The position numbers and the translations under genes are program-made. 64,000 bases of DNA from the NCBI GenBank assembly GCA_964533935.1, contig CAZHOG010000006.1:12693-76692 (forward strand), given 5' to 3'. The stretch comes from RUG14121 sp964533935 (GTDB lineage: Bacteria > Bacillota_I > Bacilli_A > RF39 > UBA660). The notes beneath the pieces are model-generated. The model was not told where the DNA came from and ran no database searches. It worked only from the letters and a program-made list of their open reading frames with translations. This document shows positions 35,723 through 44,924 of the stretch, piece after piece. Position 1 is the first letter of the stretch; every line of letters begins with the position of its first letter.

Positions 35723-36915
35723 CTTTCTTCAGTTAAATATGTATTATAAAATTCTTTAATATCCGGATTTTCGTAGCTATCACAAATAGAATGATTATTG
35801 TTTAATAAACTATTAAATCTTTTTTCATTATATTCATCAAATTTATTTCTAGGAATAAGAGTTTGTCCACCACCATTTATGCAACCATTATCACATGTCA
35901 TGTATTCAACAAAATCTAATTGCTTTATTTGTTCCTTAATTAAATCAAAATTTTTGATACCATAAACTTTGCCAACTTTTATTGTCGTTTTATTTAAATC
36001 AACAGTTGCTATTTCAATATTATTTATTTTTTTAAATTTTATTAAATCTAGTGGAGCATTTTCTTTGTTAAGCATATAATACAAAGTTCTGACAACAGCA
36101 TTTAAAACTCCACCACTAACTCCAAAAGCTAAACCATTCTTACTAGATTTACCTAATAGATTATCAAATTCTTTTTCTTTAATAGAATGTATATCTATAG
36201 TTAATTCTTTTATCATCATAATAAGTTCTGTAGTTGTTAATATATAATCTGTATCATGATTACCATCTTTTTTTATTTCACTTTTTTTAGAAACACATGG
36301 TGCAAAAGTTACATTTATAATATTTTCTTTTGGGATATCATTTAATTCTGCAAAATAAGATTTTATTATTGCCCCTTGAATTCCAATAGGACTCTTACAC
36401 TTTGATAAATTATCAATAAAATCTTTTTGATAATTATTAACATATTTTACCCATGATGGACAACAAGAAGAAAATTGTGGAAGATTTTTTCTATCTTTTA
36501 ATCTTTCATATAATTCTTTAGCTTCTTCAATAACTGTAACATCTGCTCCAAAAGCTATATCAAAAACATAATCAAATCCAATTTCTTTTAAACAAGCTAC
36601 TAATTGTTTTTCGATAAATTCACCTGGTTCATAACCAAACTCATCTCCAATAGCAACTCTAACTGAAGGAGCAATATTTGCAATAACAATTTTATCTGTA
36701 TCTTTAATATAATTTAATACTTTTTTATAATCATATTTTGGTTTTAATGCACCACTTGGGCAAGTCATTATACATTGACCACAATTAATACAACCATCGT
36801 CACTTAAATTATTTGTTTTTTTACAAGTTATTTTGCATAAACCACAATCTAAACACATTTCATTAATACGTGTAATACTTAAATTATCATCACTTATTAC
36901 TACTTTTTCCTTCAT
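35698..36915 (-). CDS. [FeFe] hydrogenase, short monomeric type
   Basis: A 405-residue [FeFe] hydrogenase that exchanges protons, electrons and H2. Two N-terminal 4Fe-4S clusters: Cys21, 24, 27, 31 and Cys42, 45, 48, 52. H-cluster motifs are complete: L1 SSCCPSW with Cys151-Cys152, L2 APCVSKKSE with Cys207, and L3 EYMTCDNGCINGGGQ with Cys341 and Cys345. L1 starts with Ser instead of the usual Thr and L2 with Ala instead of Met. It follows dnaI by 9 bases. No maturation genes (hydEFG) are in the window. It likely removes excess reducing power as H2, assuming maturases exist elsewhere; a sensory role is less likely because no extra domain is present. Confidence 0.9.
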   Translation of the reverse strand: MKEKVVISDDNLSITRINEMCLDCGLCKITCKKTNNLSDDGCINCGQCIMTCPSGALKPKYDYKKVLNYIKDTDKIVIANIAPSVRVAIGDEFGYEPGEFIEKQLVACLKEIGFDYVFDIAFGADVTVIEEAKELYERLKDRKNLPQFSSCCPSWVKYVNNYQKDFIDNLSKCKSPIGIQGAIIKSYFAELNDIPKENIINVTFAPCVSKKSEIKKDGNHDTDYILTTTELIMMIKELTIDIHSIKEKEFDNLLGKSSKNGLAFGVSGGVLNAVVRTLYYMLNKENAPLDLIKFKKINNIEIATVDLNKTTIKVGKVYGIKNFDLIKEQIKQLDFVEYMTCDNGCINGGGQTLIPRNKFDEYNEKRFNSLLNNNHSICDSYENPDIKEFYNTYLTEERIKDLLHY

Positions 36916-36924
36916 TTCAACCTC

Positions 36925-37821
36925 TTATTTTCTTTTATTCTCACTTATCATTTCCATATCTTCTGATAATTGTTTTATTCTTTCAATAATTCTTCTAGCT
37001 TTAATTTGACTATCAGAAGTTTTTAATCCCTTTAAATGTTCTTCTAATTCATTGATATTTAAATTTGAAGTAAAAAATGTCGGAAGTTTATCATTCATTC
37101 TACTTTGTAAAATTGTTCCCAAAACTTCATCTCTACCCCATTCAGTTACTTTTTCAGCTCCAATATCATCTATCAATAAAATATCTACATTTTGATAATT
37201 ATACATCTTATCAGCAAATAAATCCCAATCATCTTTTAATGTTCTTAATGCTTCTGGAAAATAAACTATTTCAATAGAAACATTTTTTTTAAATTTTAAT
37301 TCATTTAATAAAGAAGATATCAAATAAGTTTTACCACATCCAAAGTTACCATGAAGATATAAACCTTTCATACTTTTGGAAATATCATATTTATCGTAGA
37401 AATTTTTTAACCATTTTATTACATGGACTCTCTTTTTATCAGTAATATCAATATCTTTCATTCTTGCACTATATAATATTTTACTTTCAGTTTTCTTTTT
37501 ATTTTTCTTATCTTCTAAATCTTTATAATATTTACAAGGAATATATGTAAAATAAAACTTATCTTCTATTTTAGTAGGATACTCAACATTACCTTCATAA
37601 TCACTTGAACATTCAAATAATCCTTTACATTCATGGCATTTTTCTAATTGAAAAATAATCTTTTCTAATTTAGAAGTATTTTTCATTGCATCTTCTTTAG
37701 ACATCTCAACTTTATTAACTAAATTTTTAAATTTAGGATTCATACATGCATGATCATAATTTCTTTGTAATGTGATTCTTACTTTTTCACTGCTTGTAAA
37801 TTTATTATTTAAATTTTCCAT
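36925..37821 (-). CDS. dnaI: Primosomal helicase loader DnaI
   Basis: A 298-residue AAA+ ATPase that loads the replicative helicase. The N-terminal domain has zinc-ligand-like cysteines (Cys62, Cys65, Cys71, Cys96); Walker A GNFGCGKTY is at 158-166 and Walker B ILLIDDIGAE follows. The frame is open to 37833, but ATG 37821 follows AGGTGAT with a seven-base gap. It lies right after dnaB, as in Bacillus. Confidence 0.94.
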   Translation of the reverse strand: MENLNNKFTSSEKVRITLQRNYDHACMNPKFKNLVNKVEMSKEDAMKNTSKLEKIIFQLEKCHECKGLFECSSDYEGNVEYPTKIEDKFYFTYIPCKYYKDLEDKKNKKKTESKILYSARMKDIDITDKKRVHVIKWLKNFYDKYDISKSMKGLYLHGNFGCGKTYLISSLLNELKFKKNVSIEIVYFPEALRTLKDDWDLFADKMYNYQNVDILLIDDIGAEKVTEWGRDEVLGTILQSRMNDKLPTFFTSNLNINELEEHLKGLKTSDSQIKARRIIERIKQLSEDMEMISENKRK

Positions 37822-37829
37822 ATTACTTA

Positions 37830-39110
37830 TCACCTAAATTCACTTAATAATTCTTCTAATTCTTGAGATTCTTCTTCAGAAACAACTTCTTTTTCTATAT
37901 TTTCATTAAACCATACTGGTTTTTCAATAACTTTAACATTTGGATTAATCCCTTGAACTTTTTTTACATATTTTTTATTTTGTTTTTCGGCCAAATTCAT
38001 TGCTTCGCTTGCTGTTTCCACGCCTTCTCTTTTCCAGTGTGTTGCAATGGTTTCAATTAAAGGTGCAGATAGTTTATTATTATTTGTTTTTAATACATAA
38101 TCTATTAAAACGTTTACAACCGCTGGTTTTAATCCAACATCAATCATTAAACTTTCTAACAATTTTAATTCTCTTGGAGTTGGATTAGCACCCTTATTTT
38201 TATTCTTTAAAAAATTATATGGGCTAGTATTTTCAAATACTCCTATTATCTTTCCACGTTTTGAATTATCTCCAGTAGGATTTTTCAAATAATCAGGTTG
38301 AGTTCTATATACAAGAGTTGGTAATTTACCAGTATTTGAATATTGATAATATTTTCTGGCAGCAATACGCAATTCTTCTTTATTTATATAGCCTTTTTCA
38401 TTAATAACTGTTCTTAATAATTCGCATACTTTTAATGAATCTAAATTATATATAAACGCTATATTGTTTAATAATTCTTTAACTCTTTTGTTAAAAGTTC
38501 TTTCATTAACAATATTTTTTGGTAATGAAGAAACAATTAATTCAAAATCTAAACAATTAGTTAATTCTAATTCTACTGTTTGTCTTTCATAAGTATTAAA
38601 ATCACTTAAAACGTTTACTGATTTAAATGTTTCATCTAATGATGAAGATATATCTATATATCCAGTTGTATCAACTTTATTTATTTCATACTCTTTTTTT
38701 AAAATATCATATTCAAATTTACCAATATTATTATAAAGTACTATATTAAAAATGGGATGATTAAAAAATTCTTTAGCAGATAATGGTGAATATAATTCAT
38801 ATATATAATTATTAACAACTGATTCTTTATATAAAGTTTTAATTAAACCAATTGCTTCAAGCTCTTCACGAGCTTTTTTTATTACTTTTAAATCACTTTT
38901 TAAAATTGTCATCAAATGATGATGAGTATACTCTAAGCTTATATTATTATTCTTTTCTAAATCTCTCCATAAAGTTAAATATAAACTAACTGCTGGAGCT
39001 CCAATTATAGGTTCATAAAGACTAATCAAATTTTTATGATCAACTTCTGTAAAAACTGTTTTATTAGAAACAATATATTTATCAGCTGGAAGTAAAGTTA
39101 TTTCTTTCAT
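37830..39110 (-). CDS. dnaB: Replication initiation and membrane attachment protein DnaB
   Basis: A 426-residue Bacillus-type DnaB (not the helicase) that works with DnaD and DnaI at the origin. The start MKEITLLPADKYIVSN and the winged-helix region LISLYEPIIGAPAVSLYLTLW are typical, and a DnaB/DnaD-type C-terminal domain (LPTLVYRTQ, PRELKLLESLMIDVGL) follows. ATG 39110 follows AGGGTGAT. Its end overlaps the dnaI ribosome region. Confidence 0.92.
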   Translation of the reverse strand: MKEITLLPADKYIVSNKTVFTEVDHKNLISLYEPIIGAPAVSLYLTLWRDLEKNNNISLEYTHHHLMTILKSDLKVIKKAREELEAIGLIKTLYKESVVNNYIYELYSPLSAKEFFNHPIFNIVLYNNIGKFEYDILKKEYEINKVDTTGYIDISSSLDETFKSVNVLSDFNTYERQTVELELTNCLDFELIVSSLPKNIVNERTFNKRVKELLNNIAFIYNLDSLKVCELLRTVINEKGYINKEELRIAARKYYQYSNTGKLPTLVYRTQPDYLKNPTGDNSKRGKIIGVFENTSPYNFLKNKNKGANPTPRELKLLESLMIDVGLKPAVVNVLIDYVLKTNNNKLSAPLIETIATHWKREGVETASEAMNLAEKQNKKYVKKVQGINPNVKVIEKPVWFNENIEKEVVSEEESQELEELLSEFR

Positions 39111-39149
39111 GACAATCACCCTGTAAGTTTAATTATAAAAGAGAACCAA

Positions 39150-39178
39150 GTAAAAAACAATCATAACTGATTGTTTTA
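39150..39178 (-). terminator. Terminator of the 435-residue surface protein gene
   Basis: Ten-bp inverted repeat AAAACAATCA/TGATTGTTTT with a four-base loop and T-rich tail on the minus strand. Confidence 0.85.
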
Positions 39179-39185
39179 TTCAAAT

Positions 39186-40493
39186 TTATTCACTAAATAC
39201 ATAAGGATTTTCTATTGTTCCATTTCCTGTAAGATTTAATGTTGATTTTAAATTAATAACTGGTCGATAAGAAATATTTTGACTATTAACACTTGCTTCA
39301 TAAATACTTCCTGAATCATTTATTTTCCAAGCATAGTAATCATTTGAATATTGGTATTTTCCTGCTTTTGATAATGTCCAAGTGTTTTTATTTGTTCCTT
39401 GAATCAAATAATTATTACTATTACTTAAATTATAATATAATCCCGCTAAAACAGCTTCATCATAACTAATTAAACCAATATTTAACTTAGTACTATTATT
39501 GCATTTATAAGTTGGAGTGTATTCTGAATAGCTTTTATTTTCTTCACTTTCTTTATAATAATCATTTTTAACAATCATTGTATCAACACAATAATCTTCT
39601 GAACTTAACATACTTTGGTAATCTTTTAAAATAGTATTGTAATATTCATTTACATTTGTAGCTATATTACTATTAACATAATTATAAGCATTTTCTATTT
39701 CACTATTTTCATTAAAAGAATAATTTGTATTTACATTTGTATCTTTAATTACTCTAATACTTCCATCTTCATTTATTCTTATTATTCTCCATAATTCATT
39801 AGCAAAAGAAACATAATTATTTGTTACTTCCCCTCTATAAAAATAAATAGGATTTCCTGTATTAGTATCAATGGTTTTATATAAACCATTTTCTAAACTC
39901 TTAGTTGTTAAATTTAATGATGATTCTTGAACTTGATTATTCAATAATAAATAATTTGTAGCAGTTTTTATTTCATCATTAATTTGTGTTGTATTTATTT
40001 CAATGGTTGAAGAGAATTTTTTACCCTGTAAATCATTTTGATCTTCAGATTCTTTATAAATAAATGTTATTTTTAATGTATATTCTTTTTTAGCAGTGGC
40101 ATCTATTGAAATATTTTGTTTTATATAAGATATATCTCCTGTTTTTGGAGTCAAAGAAGTACTAACCACTAATTTATCGCCTTCATATAATTCATATACT
40201 AAATCCCTATTAAATTCATTAATGGTTGAATTAAATAAAATATTAAATGTTGTAGCTTTATCAGAAGTATTTTCTACAGTAAAAGTTTTTGTGAATGAAT
40301 CTCCTGGAATAATATCTTCAACATTAATTTCTTTTGTATCATCAAAAATTAAATTTAATACATCGGATAATATAACTGTTTCAGTATTATTTACGTATTT
40401 AACATTTGCAACATAATAAGAGTAACTAAATCCAATAAGAATACTGATTGCTAATAATATTGAATCAATAGCTAATAGAATTTTTCTTATCAT
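39186..40493 (-). CDS. Exported TasA-like surface protein
   Basis: A 435-residue exported protein. The signal region (MIRKILLAIDSILLAISILIG, ending YSYYVA) resembles SipW-type signals. Residues about 40-190 form a TasA/camelysin-like domain (VNNTETVILSDVLNL, FTVENTSDKATTFNILFN, YTLKITFIYKES, EDQNDLQGKKF). The C-terminal half is a second domain starting FANELWRIIRINEDGSIRV and ending SYRPVINLKSTL and NGTIENPYVFSE, a type common in surface proteins of gut Firmicutes. The start at 40493 follows AAGGTG. Single-gene transcript. Closely related in its first domain to the partial protein at 62469. Confidence 0.72.
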   Translation of the reverse strand: MIRKILLAIDSILLAISILIGFSYSYYVANVKYVNNTETVILSDVLNLIFDDTKEINVEDIIPGDSFTKTFTVENTSDKATTFNILFNSTINEFNRDLVYELYEGDKLVVSTSLTPKTGDISYIKQNISIDATAKKEYTLKITFIYKESEDQNDLQGKKFSSTIEINTTQINDEIKTATNYLLLNNQVQESSLNLTTKSLENGLYKTIDTNTGNPIYFYRGEVTNNYVSFANELWRIIRINEDGSIRVIKDTNVNTNYSFNENSEIENAYNYVNSNIATNVNEYYNTILKDYQSMLSSEDYCVDTMIVKNDYYKESEENKSYSEYTPTYKCNNSTKLNIGLISYDEAVLAGLYYNLSNSNNYLIQGTNKNTWTLSKAGKYQYSNDYYAWKINDSGSIYEASVNSQNISYRPVINLKSTLNLTGNGTIENPYVFSE

Positions 40494-40549
40494 GTCATTC
40501 ACCTTCTTTATGTTAATTATATTATAAAATAAATTTAAATATTTAAAAA

Positions 40550-40577
40550 TAAAAAAAGCTTACTAATGTAAACTTTC
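40550..40577 (-). terminator. Terminator of the thioredoxin-like gene
   Basis: Imperfect hairpin AAAGCTTAC/GTAAACTTT (one mismatch) with T-run on the minus strand, just past the stop. Confidence 0.75.
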
Positions 40578-40585
40578 TTGTCAAT

Positions 40586-41320
40586 TTAACAACCTTTTTT
40601 ATCTGAACAAGCTGTATCATTCATTTTAATGATCATATCAGTATAAATACCATATAATTCTTCTTTTTCTTCTTTTGTTAATTCAGCATAACCATTACCG
40701 GCAGATATATGAGATTCAACTGTATCAACATGATAATCAACTATTTTACCTTTTACAACTGCTACTACAGTAGGAACATATAATCTTTTTTCACTTGTAT
40801 CAATTTTAGCACCAGTTGCATCTTCTACATAATACTCTTCTAAAATTTTATCAAGTTTTTTTAATATCTTTTTATAATTTTTACTGCCTTCTTTTTCAAC
40901 AATAATTTCACCTTCATCTGATACAGAAAGAGAATCTCTCATATCAATTGAATTTAAATAATATAGTTTATCAAGATTAGTAGACTCAACAGCTGATAAT
41001 AATGGTCCAATTGCATTTCTACACCAAGGGCAACTAGGAAAACCAAAATATATTAATCCTGTTCCACCATTTAATATTTCTAAAACATCATCTTCAGTTG
41101 CATAAGTCACATGATTTTCATTACTTATTTCAACAGTTGGATAAGTAAAGCCATTTTTATCATTTACCACTCCATTTAAAGATTCATATTCTTCTTTAAA
41201 TTTGTTAGGTTCAATTGTTTCATGTCCTTTTTGTTCATTAAATACTAAAAATCCAATAATTGCTGCAATTACTACTAGAATTACAATAATAAGTAATAAA
41301 ATCTTTTGATTTTTTTCCAT
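40586..41320 (-). CDS. Membrane-anchored thioredoxin-like protein
   Basis: A 244-residue protein with an N-terminal transmembrane helix at about 7-27 and an outside thioredoxin fold. The active site is Cys97-Pro-Trp-Cys100 in YFGFPSCPWCRNA, typical of bacteriocin-accessory/thiol-disulfide exchange proteins; the cis-proline region is YVPTVVAVVKGKIVDYH. Two further cysteines sit in the final TACSDKKGC. Likely oxidises or reduces exported proteins; several cysteine-containing surface proteins are encoded nearby (for example at 33127-35640), which may be clients (inference). Confidence 0.82.
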   Translation of the reverse strand: MEKNQKILLLIIVILVVIAAIIGFLVFNEQKGHETIEPNKFKEEYESLNGVVNDKNGFTYPTVEISNENHVTYATEDDVLEILNGGTGLIYFGFPSCPWCRNAIGPLLSAVESTNLDKLYYLNSIDMRDSLSVSDEGEIIVEKEGSKNYKKILKKLDKILEEYYVEDATGAKIDTSEKRLYVPTVVAVVKGKIVDYHVDTVESHISAGNGYAELTKEEKEELYGIYTDMIIKMNDTACSDKKGC

Positions 41321-41390
41321 TTGTACTAATCACTCCATGTATTAATATTTTAATCGATTTCACAAAATAATACAATCTTTTATTTTTTTA

Positions 41391-41419
41391 TTGTCAAAAC
41401 ATAAATGATTTGTTATAAT
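41391..41419 (+). promoter_or_regulatory. Promoter of tRNA-Met
   Basis: TTGTCA (41391-41396), 17-base spacer, TATAAT (41414-41419), 20 bases before the tRNA 5' end. Confidence 0.82.
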
Positions 41420-41439
41420 AATTTTGCACTTAAAGAAAT

Positions 41440-41516
41440 GGCGATGTAGCTCAGCTGGCTAGAGCAACCGGTTCATACCCGGTAGGTCGTGAGTTCGAAT
41501 CTCTCCGTCGCTACCA
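41440..41516 (+). tRNA. tRNA-Met (CAT), elongator
   Basis: A 77-nt tRNA with encoded CCA. The anticodon loop TTCATAC sits in a CCGG/CCGG stem, not the GGG/CCC stem of the initiator, and the sequence is very close to Bacillus elongator tRNA-Met. D-arm AGCTCAGCTGGCTAGAGC and T-loop TTCGAAT are standard. Its wobble cytidine is the likely substrate of TmcAL. Confidence 0.95.
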
Positions 41517-41527
41517 TTAAGTATATT

Positions 41528-41553
41528 ACTAATTCTTTGGAATTAGTTTTTTT
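41528..41553 (+). terminator. Terminator of tRNA-Met
   Basis: Hairpin ACTAATTC/GAATTAGT followed by seven T on the plus strand. Confidence 0.88.
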
Positions 41554-41559
41554 ATGCAA

Positions 41560-41593
41560 TAAAAAATAAAGAAATTAATTCATTTCTTTATTT
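41560..41593 (-). terminator. Terminator of the dGTPase-like gene
   Basis: Twelve-bp inverted repeat AAATAAAGAAAT/ATTTCTTTATTT including the stop codon, T-rich tail on the minus strand. Confidence 0.83.
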
Positions 41594-42700
41594 TATATTC
41601 TTTTCATAACATCTAACAAAGTAATCATCAGTCATTCCAGCAATAAAATCTATTACTTTTCTGACATTAGAAGTATTTTTAATATAATCTTCGTTCATAT
41701 CTTTTAAATAAACTTCAGTTATTTCTGAATTATTGATATTATTGTTTAAATCATTCAAATATTTTTCGAATAATGTATTAAACATCATTTCCATTTTAAT
41801 TACATTTTCTTTAGAATTTGCTTTAGCATAAATATTTTTATAATTAAAATCTTTTAATTCAATCAATGCTTTAAAAATCTCTGGACTCATTTCAATATAT
41901 GGTTTATTAGTACTATTATTAATAATATCCATTACAATTGTGTTTATAATATCATGATTATTTGTTCCTAATAAATTTTTAATATTCTCTGGTATTTCTT
42001 CTTCTTTTATTATTCCAAGAATTATAGCATCTTCAATATCTTTGCCAATATATCCAATAACATCACTAATTCGAACTACGCAACCTTCTAAAGTCATTGG
42101 TTTTAAATTCTTAATAACTTCTTTATCTATATATGAATTATGATATTCTTCTAAAAATTCTTCTTTTGTCTTTTTAATAGGAGCATATTTACCTAAAACA
42201 AATTCTCCATTATGACACATAATAGCATCCAATACTTGAATAGTAATATTCTTACCATAGCCATTATTTTCTAAGTTCATTAAAACTCGAACACTTTCAA
42301 TATTATGATTAAAATAACCTTCATTATTTTTTAAAGAAATATCATTTAGAATTCTTTCTCCAGTATGTCCAAATGGAACATGTCCTAGATCATGACCTAA
42401 TGCAGCTGCTTCAATTAAATCTGTATTTAACCCAAGAGCTCTTCCTATAGTTCTTGCAATTTTACTTACGAATTGAACATGAATAATTCTTTTACTTATG
42501 TGATCATTGTTTATGAAAGAAAAAACTTGAGTTTTATCAATATATCTTGTATATGAAGAAGAATATAAAACTCTATCAATATCTCTAAAAAAAGATGGTC
42601 TTATATCTTTTTCTTCATCAACTAATCTTATTGCTTCATTATCATTAGTTGCATATTGACTCAAATTTTTTAATTCCATATTTTTCTTTACTTCCACCAT
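41588..42700 (-). CDS. dGTPase-like HD-domain hydrolase
   Basis: A 370-residue member of the deoxyguanosine triphosphate triphosphohydrolase family. The start block RPSFFRDIDRVLYSSSYTRYIDKTQVF is diagnostic; the HD motif is in AALGHDLGHVPFGHTGE, and R-I-S-D-V-I-G-Y provides the distal aspartate. Family members cut dNTPs to nucleosides and tripolyphosphate, controlling dNTP pools; substrate preference is not readable. ATG 42700 follows AGGAGG, 10 bases after the transporter gene upstream. Confidence 0.9.
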   Translation of the reverse strand: MVEVKKNMELKNLSQYATNDNEAIRLVDEEKDIRPSFFRDIDRVLYSSSYTRYIDKTQVFSFINNDHISKRIIHVQFVSKIARTIGRALGLNTDLIEAAALGHDLGHVPFGHTGERILNDISLKNNEGYFNHNIESVRVLMNLENNGYGKNITIQVLDAIMCHNGEFVLGKYAPIKKTKEEFLEEYHNSYIDKEVIKNLKPMTLEGCVVRISDVIGYIGKDIEDAIILGIIKEEEIPENIKNLLGTNNHDIINTIVMDIINNSTNKPYIEMSPEIFKALIELKDFNYKNIYAKANSKENVIKMEMMFNTLFEKYLNDLNNNINNSEITEVYLKDMNEDYIKNTSNVRKVIDFIAGMTDDYFVRCYEKNIK

Positions 42701-42710
42701 TTAAACCCTC

Positions 42711-44033
42711 CTATTTTTGTTTCAATGATTTAAACACTTTTTTCCATAAATCACTTGATGAATAATTTAAAATTCCAACTTTATAAATTCTTAAACCATA
42801 AACAAATAATATACATACGGTTATAATACTAATTACTGTAGATATTATAAGATGAATTAATGTTGTTTGTCCTAATAAATATATAACTGGTGCAACCAAT
42901 GCCGAAAACAATGGTATATATGATACTATTTGAACAAATATAGAACCATCAAATGTTGATGCCATAATTGCAACATAATATCCTATTATCATAATAATCA
43001 TTATTGGAGATTGTAATTGTTGATAATCTTCAATACTTGTTGTCATAGAAGCTAATACTCCTGCAATAATTGCATATGCCAAAATATTAAAAATAAATAA
43101 TAAGATAATAAATGGTACACTTTGAGCAAGTAATGTTAATATTCCACTATTTTTTAATAAATCAAAAATATGTGTTATAAATTTAGAAACATCAGTACTT
43201 ACTATTCCACTTCCAAATACTCCACCTAATAAATTTCTAATTAACATTGCAGCTATTCCATAAGCAAATACTAATGCTCCTTGAATTAAAACAAATGCAC
43301 TTGAAGCTATTATCTTAGCTAAAAAATGATATTTTGGTGGAACATTAGAAATAATAATTTCCATACTTTTTGTTGATTTTTCATCATTAATTTCCGCACC
43401 AATCATTTGAGTTAATAAAACTATGAATAAAAAGAATGGTACAATAAATATTATTATTAAACCTGCTGAGATAATATCTTTTGCTTCAGCGTTTTCATCC
43501 AAATCAGGATTTGTTGTATTTGTTTTTATTTCAACGCTTGATGTTAATGCAGATATTTCTTGTTCTGTTAGTCCGCTATTTAATAATACATCTTGGTATT
43601 TTACTGCATTTAAAGTACTAGTTATTACTTGTAAAGATAATGTATCAATAACTTCGTATGTATAAATGTTACTTTCAATATAATTATCTTCTGATTTATT
43701 TATTTCAATAATTATATTATCATTATCTTCTATATCTTTTTTTAATTCTTTTAATTCTTTATTTGTTTTTTCAACTTTATAATTAGAAAAATCATCTAAA
43801 GATTTAGAGTATGTTTCAAATGAAGCTTTAAATGAATCATATGAATTACTATTATCTACAATAAAAATTTTAGTATCTTCATTAAAATCTCCACCAAATA
43901 ATGTAATAAGACGATCAATATTTGCCATTGCAATTATAAGAACACAAAGAAGTATGTTAACAGCTTTAAACCATTTTGTATTAATCTTTTTTGAAAGACT
44001 ATGTTTTATTAAAAATTTTAATTTATTCTTCAT
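42711..44033 (-). CDS. ABC-2 type permease (NatB-like)
   Basis: A 440-residue membrane protein with one N-terminal helix (about 22-40), a large extracellular loop (about 45-180) and five to six C-terminal helices (from IISAGLIIIFIVPFFLF). The block MIGAEINDEKSTKSMEIIISN is typical of NatB/YhaP-type permeases, which export sodium or act in stress. It overlaps the ATPase gene by 11 bases. Substrate unknown. Confidence 0.88.
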   Translation of the reverse strand: MKNKLKFLIKHSLSKKINTKWFKAVNILLCVLIIAMANIDRLITLFGGDFNEDTKIFIVDNSNSYDSFKASFETYSKSLDDFSNYKVEKTNKELKELKKDIEDNDNIIIEINKSEDNYIESNIYTYEVIDTLSLQVITSTLNAVKYQDVLLNSGLTEQEISALTSSVEIKTNTTNPDLDENAEAKDIISAGLIIIFIVPFFLFIVLLTQMIGAEINDEKSTKSMEIIISNVPPKYHFLAKIIASSAFVLIQGALVFAYGIAAMLIRNLLGGVFGSGIVSTDVSKFITHIFDLLKNSGILTLLAQSVPFIILLFIFNILAYAIIAGVLASMTTSIEDYQQLQSPIMIIMIIGYYVAIMASTFDGSIFVQIVSYIPLFSALVAPVIYLLGQTTLIHLIISTVISIITVCILFVYGLRIYKVGILNYSSSDLWKKVFKSLKQK

Positions 44034-44922
44034 AACATCCTCCTACAATACTTACAAATATTTCATTTAATGTAGCATCTTCAACACTGAATTTTCTAAC
44101 ATTTTTACATTTCTTTATATAATTAAATACTTTATCTATATAGTCATCGCTTTCAATTTTAATTAAGTATTCACTACTGTTTTTTATTACATCAGTAACA
44201 CCTGTAATATTTTTAACTTCATCAATATCAAGATCAGCATCAACTACTATATTCTTCTTTTGGTAATCTTTTTTTATTTGTTTTAAAGCACCACTTAATA
44301 CCGGTTTTCCTTTAACTAAGATTACTAAATTTTCACAAAACATTTCTACATGTTCCATACGATGTGAAGAAAAAATTATACTACTACCTTTTTCTTTGAA
44401 TTCTCTAATTACATTCATAAATTCTTCAACATTTAATGGATCCAATCCTGAAAATGGTTCATCTAAAATTAACAATTTAGGATCATTAATAACTGCACAT
44501 ATAAACTGAATTTTTTGTTGATTGCCTTTACTTAATTCTTTAATTTTACGATCTTTATATTCTTCAATTTTAAATTTTTTTAAATAATAATCTAATTTTT
44601 TCAGAATATCTTTTTCTTTCATACCTTTTAACACACCATAATAAATAACTTGTTCTTTAACGGTAAGTTTTAATAACAAACTTCTTTCTTCAGTTAAAAA
44701 ACCAATTTCATCTGTATTTGAATAATCAATATTTTTACCATCAAGAGTTATATTTCCGGCATTTTTATCAAGTAATCCTAAAATCATTCTAAATGTTGTT
44801 GTTTTTCCTGCTCCATTAACTCCTAAAAGTCCAAATATTTGTCCATCTTCAACTTTAAATGATAAATTATCTACTGCTAAATTTTCTCCATAATATTTTG
44901 TTACATTTTCAACTTTTAACAT
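44023..44922 (-). CDS. ABC transporter ATPase (NatA-like)
   Basis: A 299-residue ATPase partner of the next permease. Walker A GVNGAGKTT is at residues 34-42, the signature LSKGNQQKIQ near 130, Walker B LLILDEPFSGLDP, and the switch SSHRMEHVE follows. The C-terminal 80 residues form the small extra domain seen in NatA/YhaQ. It starts 2 bases after the cyclophilin gene ends. Confidence 0.92.
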   Translation of the reverse strand: MLKVENVTKYYGENLAVDNLSFKVEDGQIFGLLGVNGAGKTTTFRMILGLLDKNAGNITLDGKNIDYSNTDEIGFLTEERSLLLKLTVKEQVIYYGVLKGMKEKDILKKLDYYLKKFKIEEYKDRKIKELSKGNQQKIQFICAVINDPKLLILDEPFSGLDPLNVEEFMNVIREFKEKGSSIIFSSHRMEHVEMFCENLVILVKGKPVLSGALKQIKKDYQKKNIVVDADLDIDEVKNITGVTDVIKNSSEYLIKIESDDYIDKVFNYIKKCKNVRKFSVEDATLNEIFVSIVGGCYEE

Positions 44923-44924
44923 GT

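Noticed and set aside
37863..38188. Plus-strand frames rich in Phe, Asn and Leu inside dnaB
   Set aside because: Antisense of a well-supported gene; no start signal or family resemblance.
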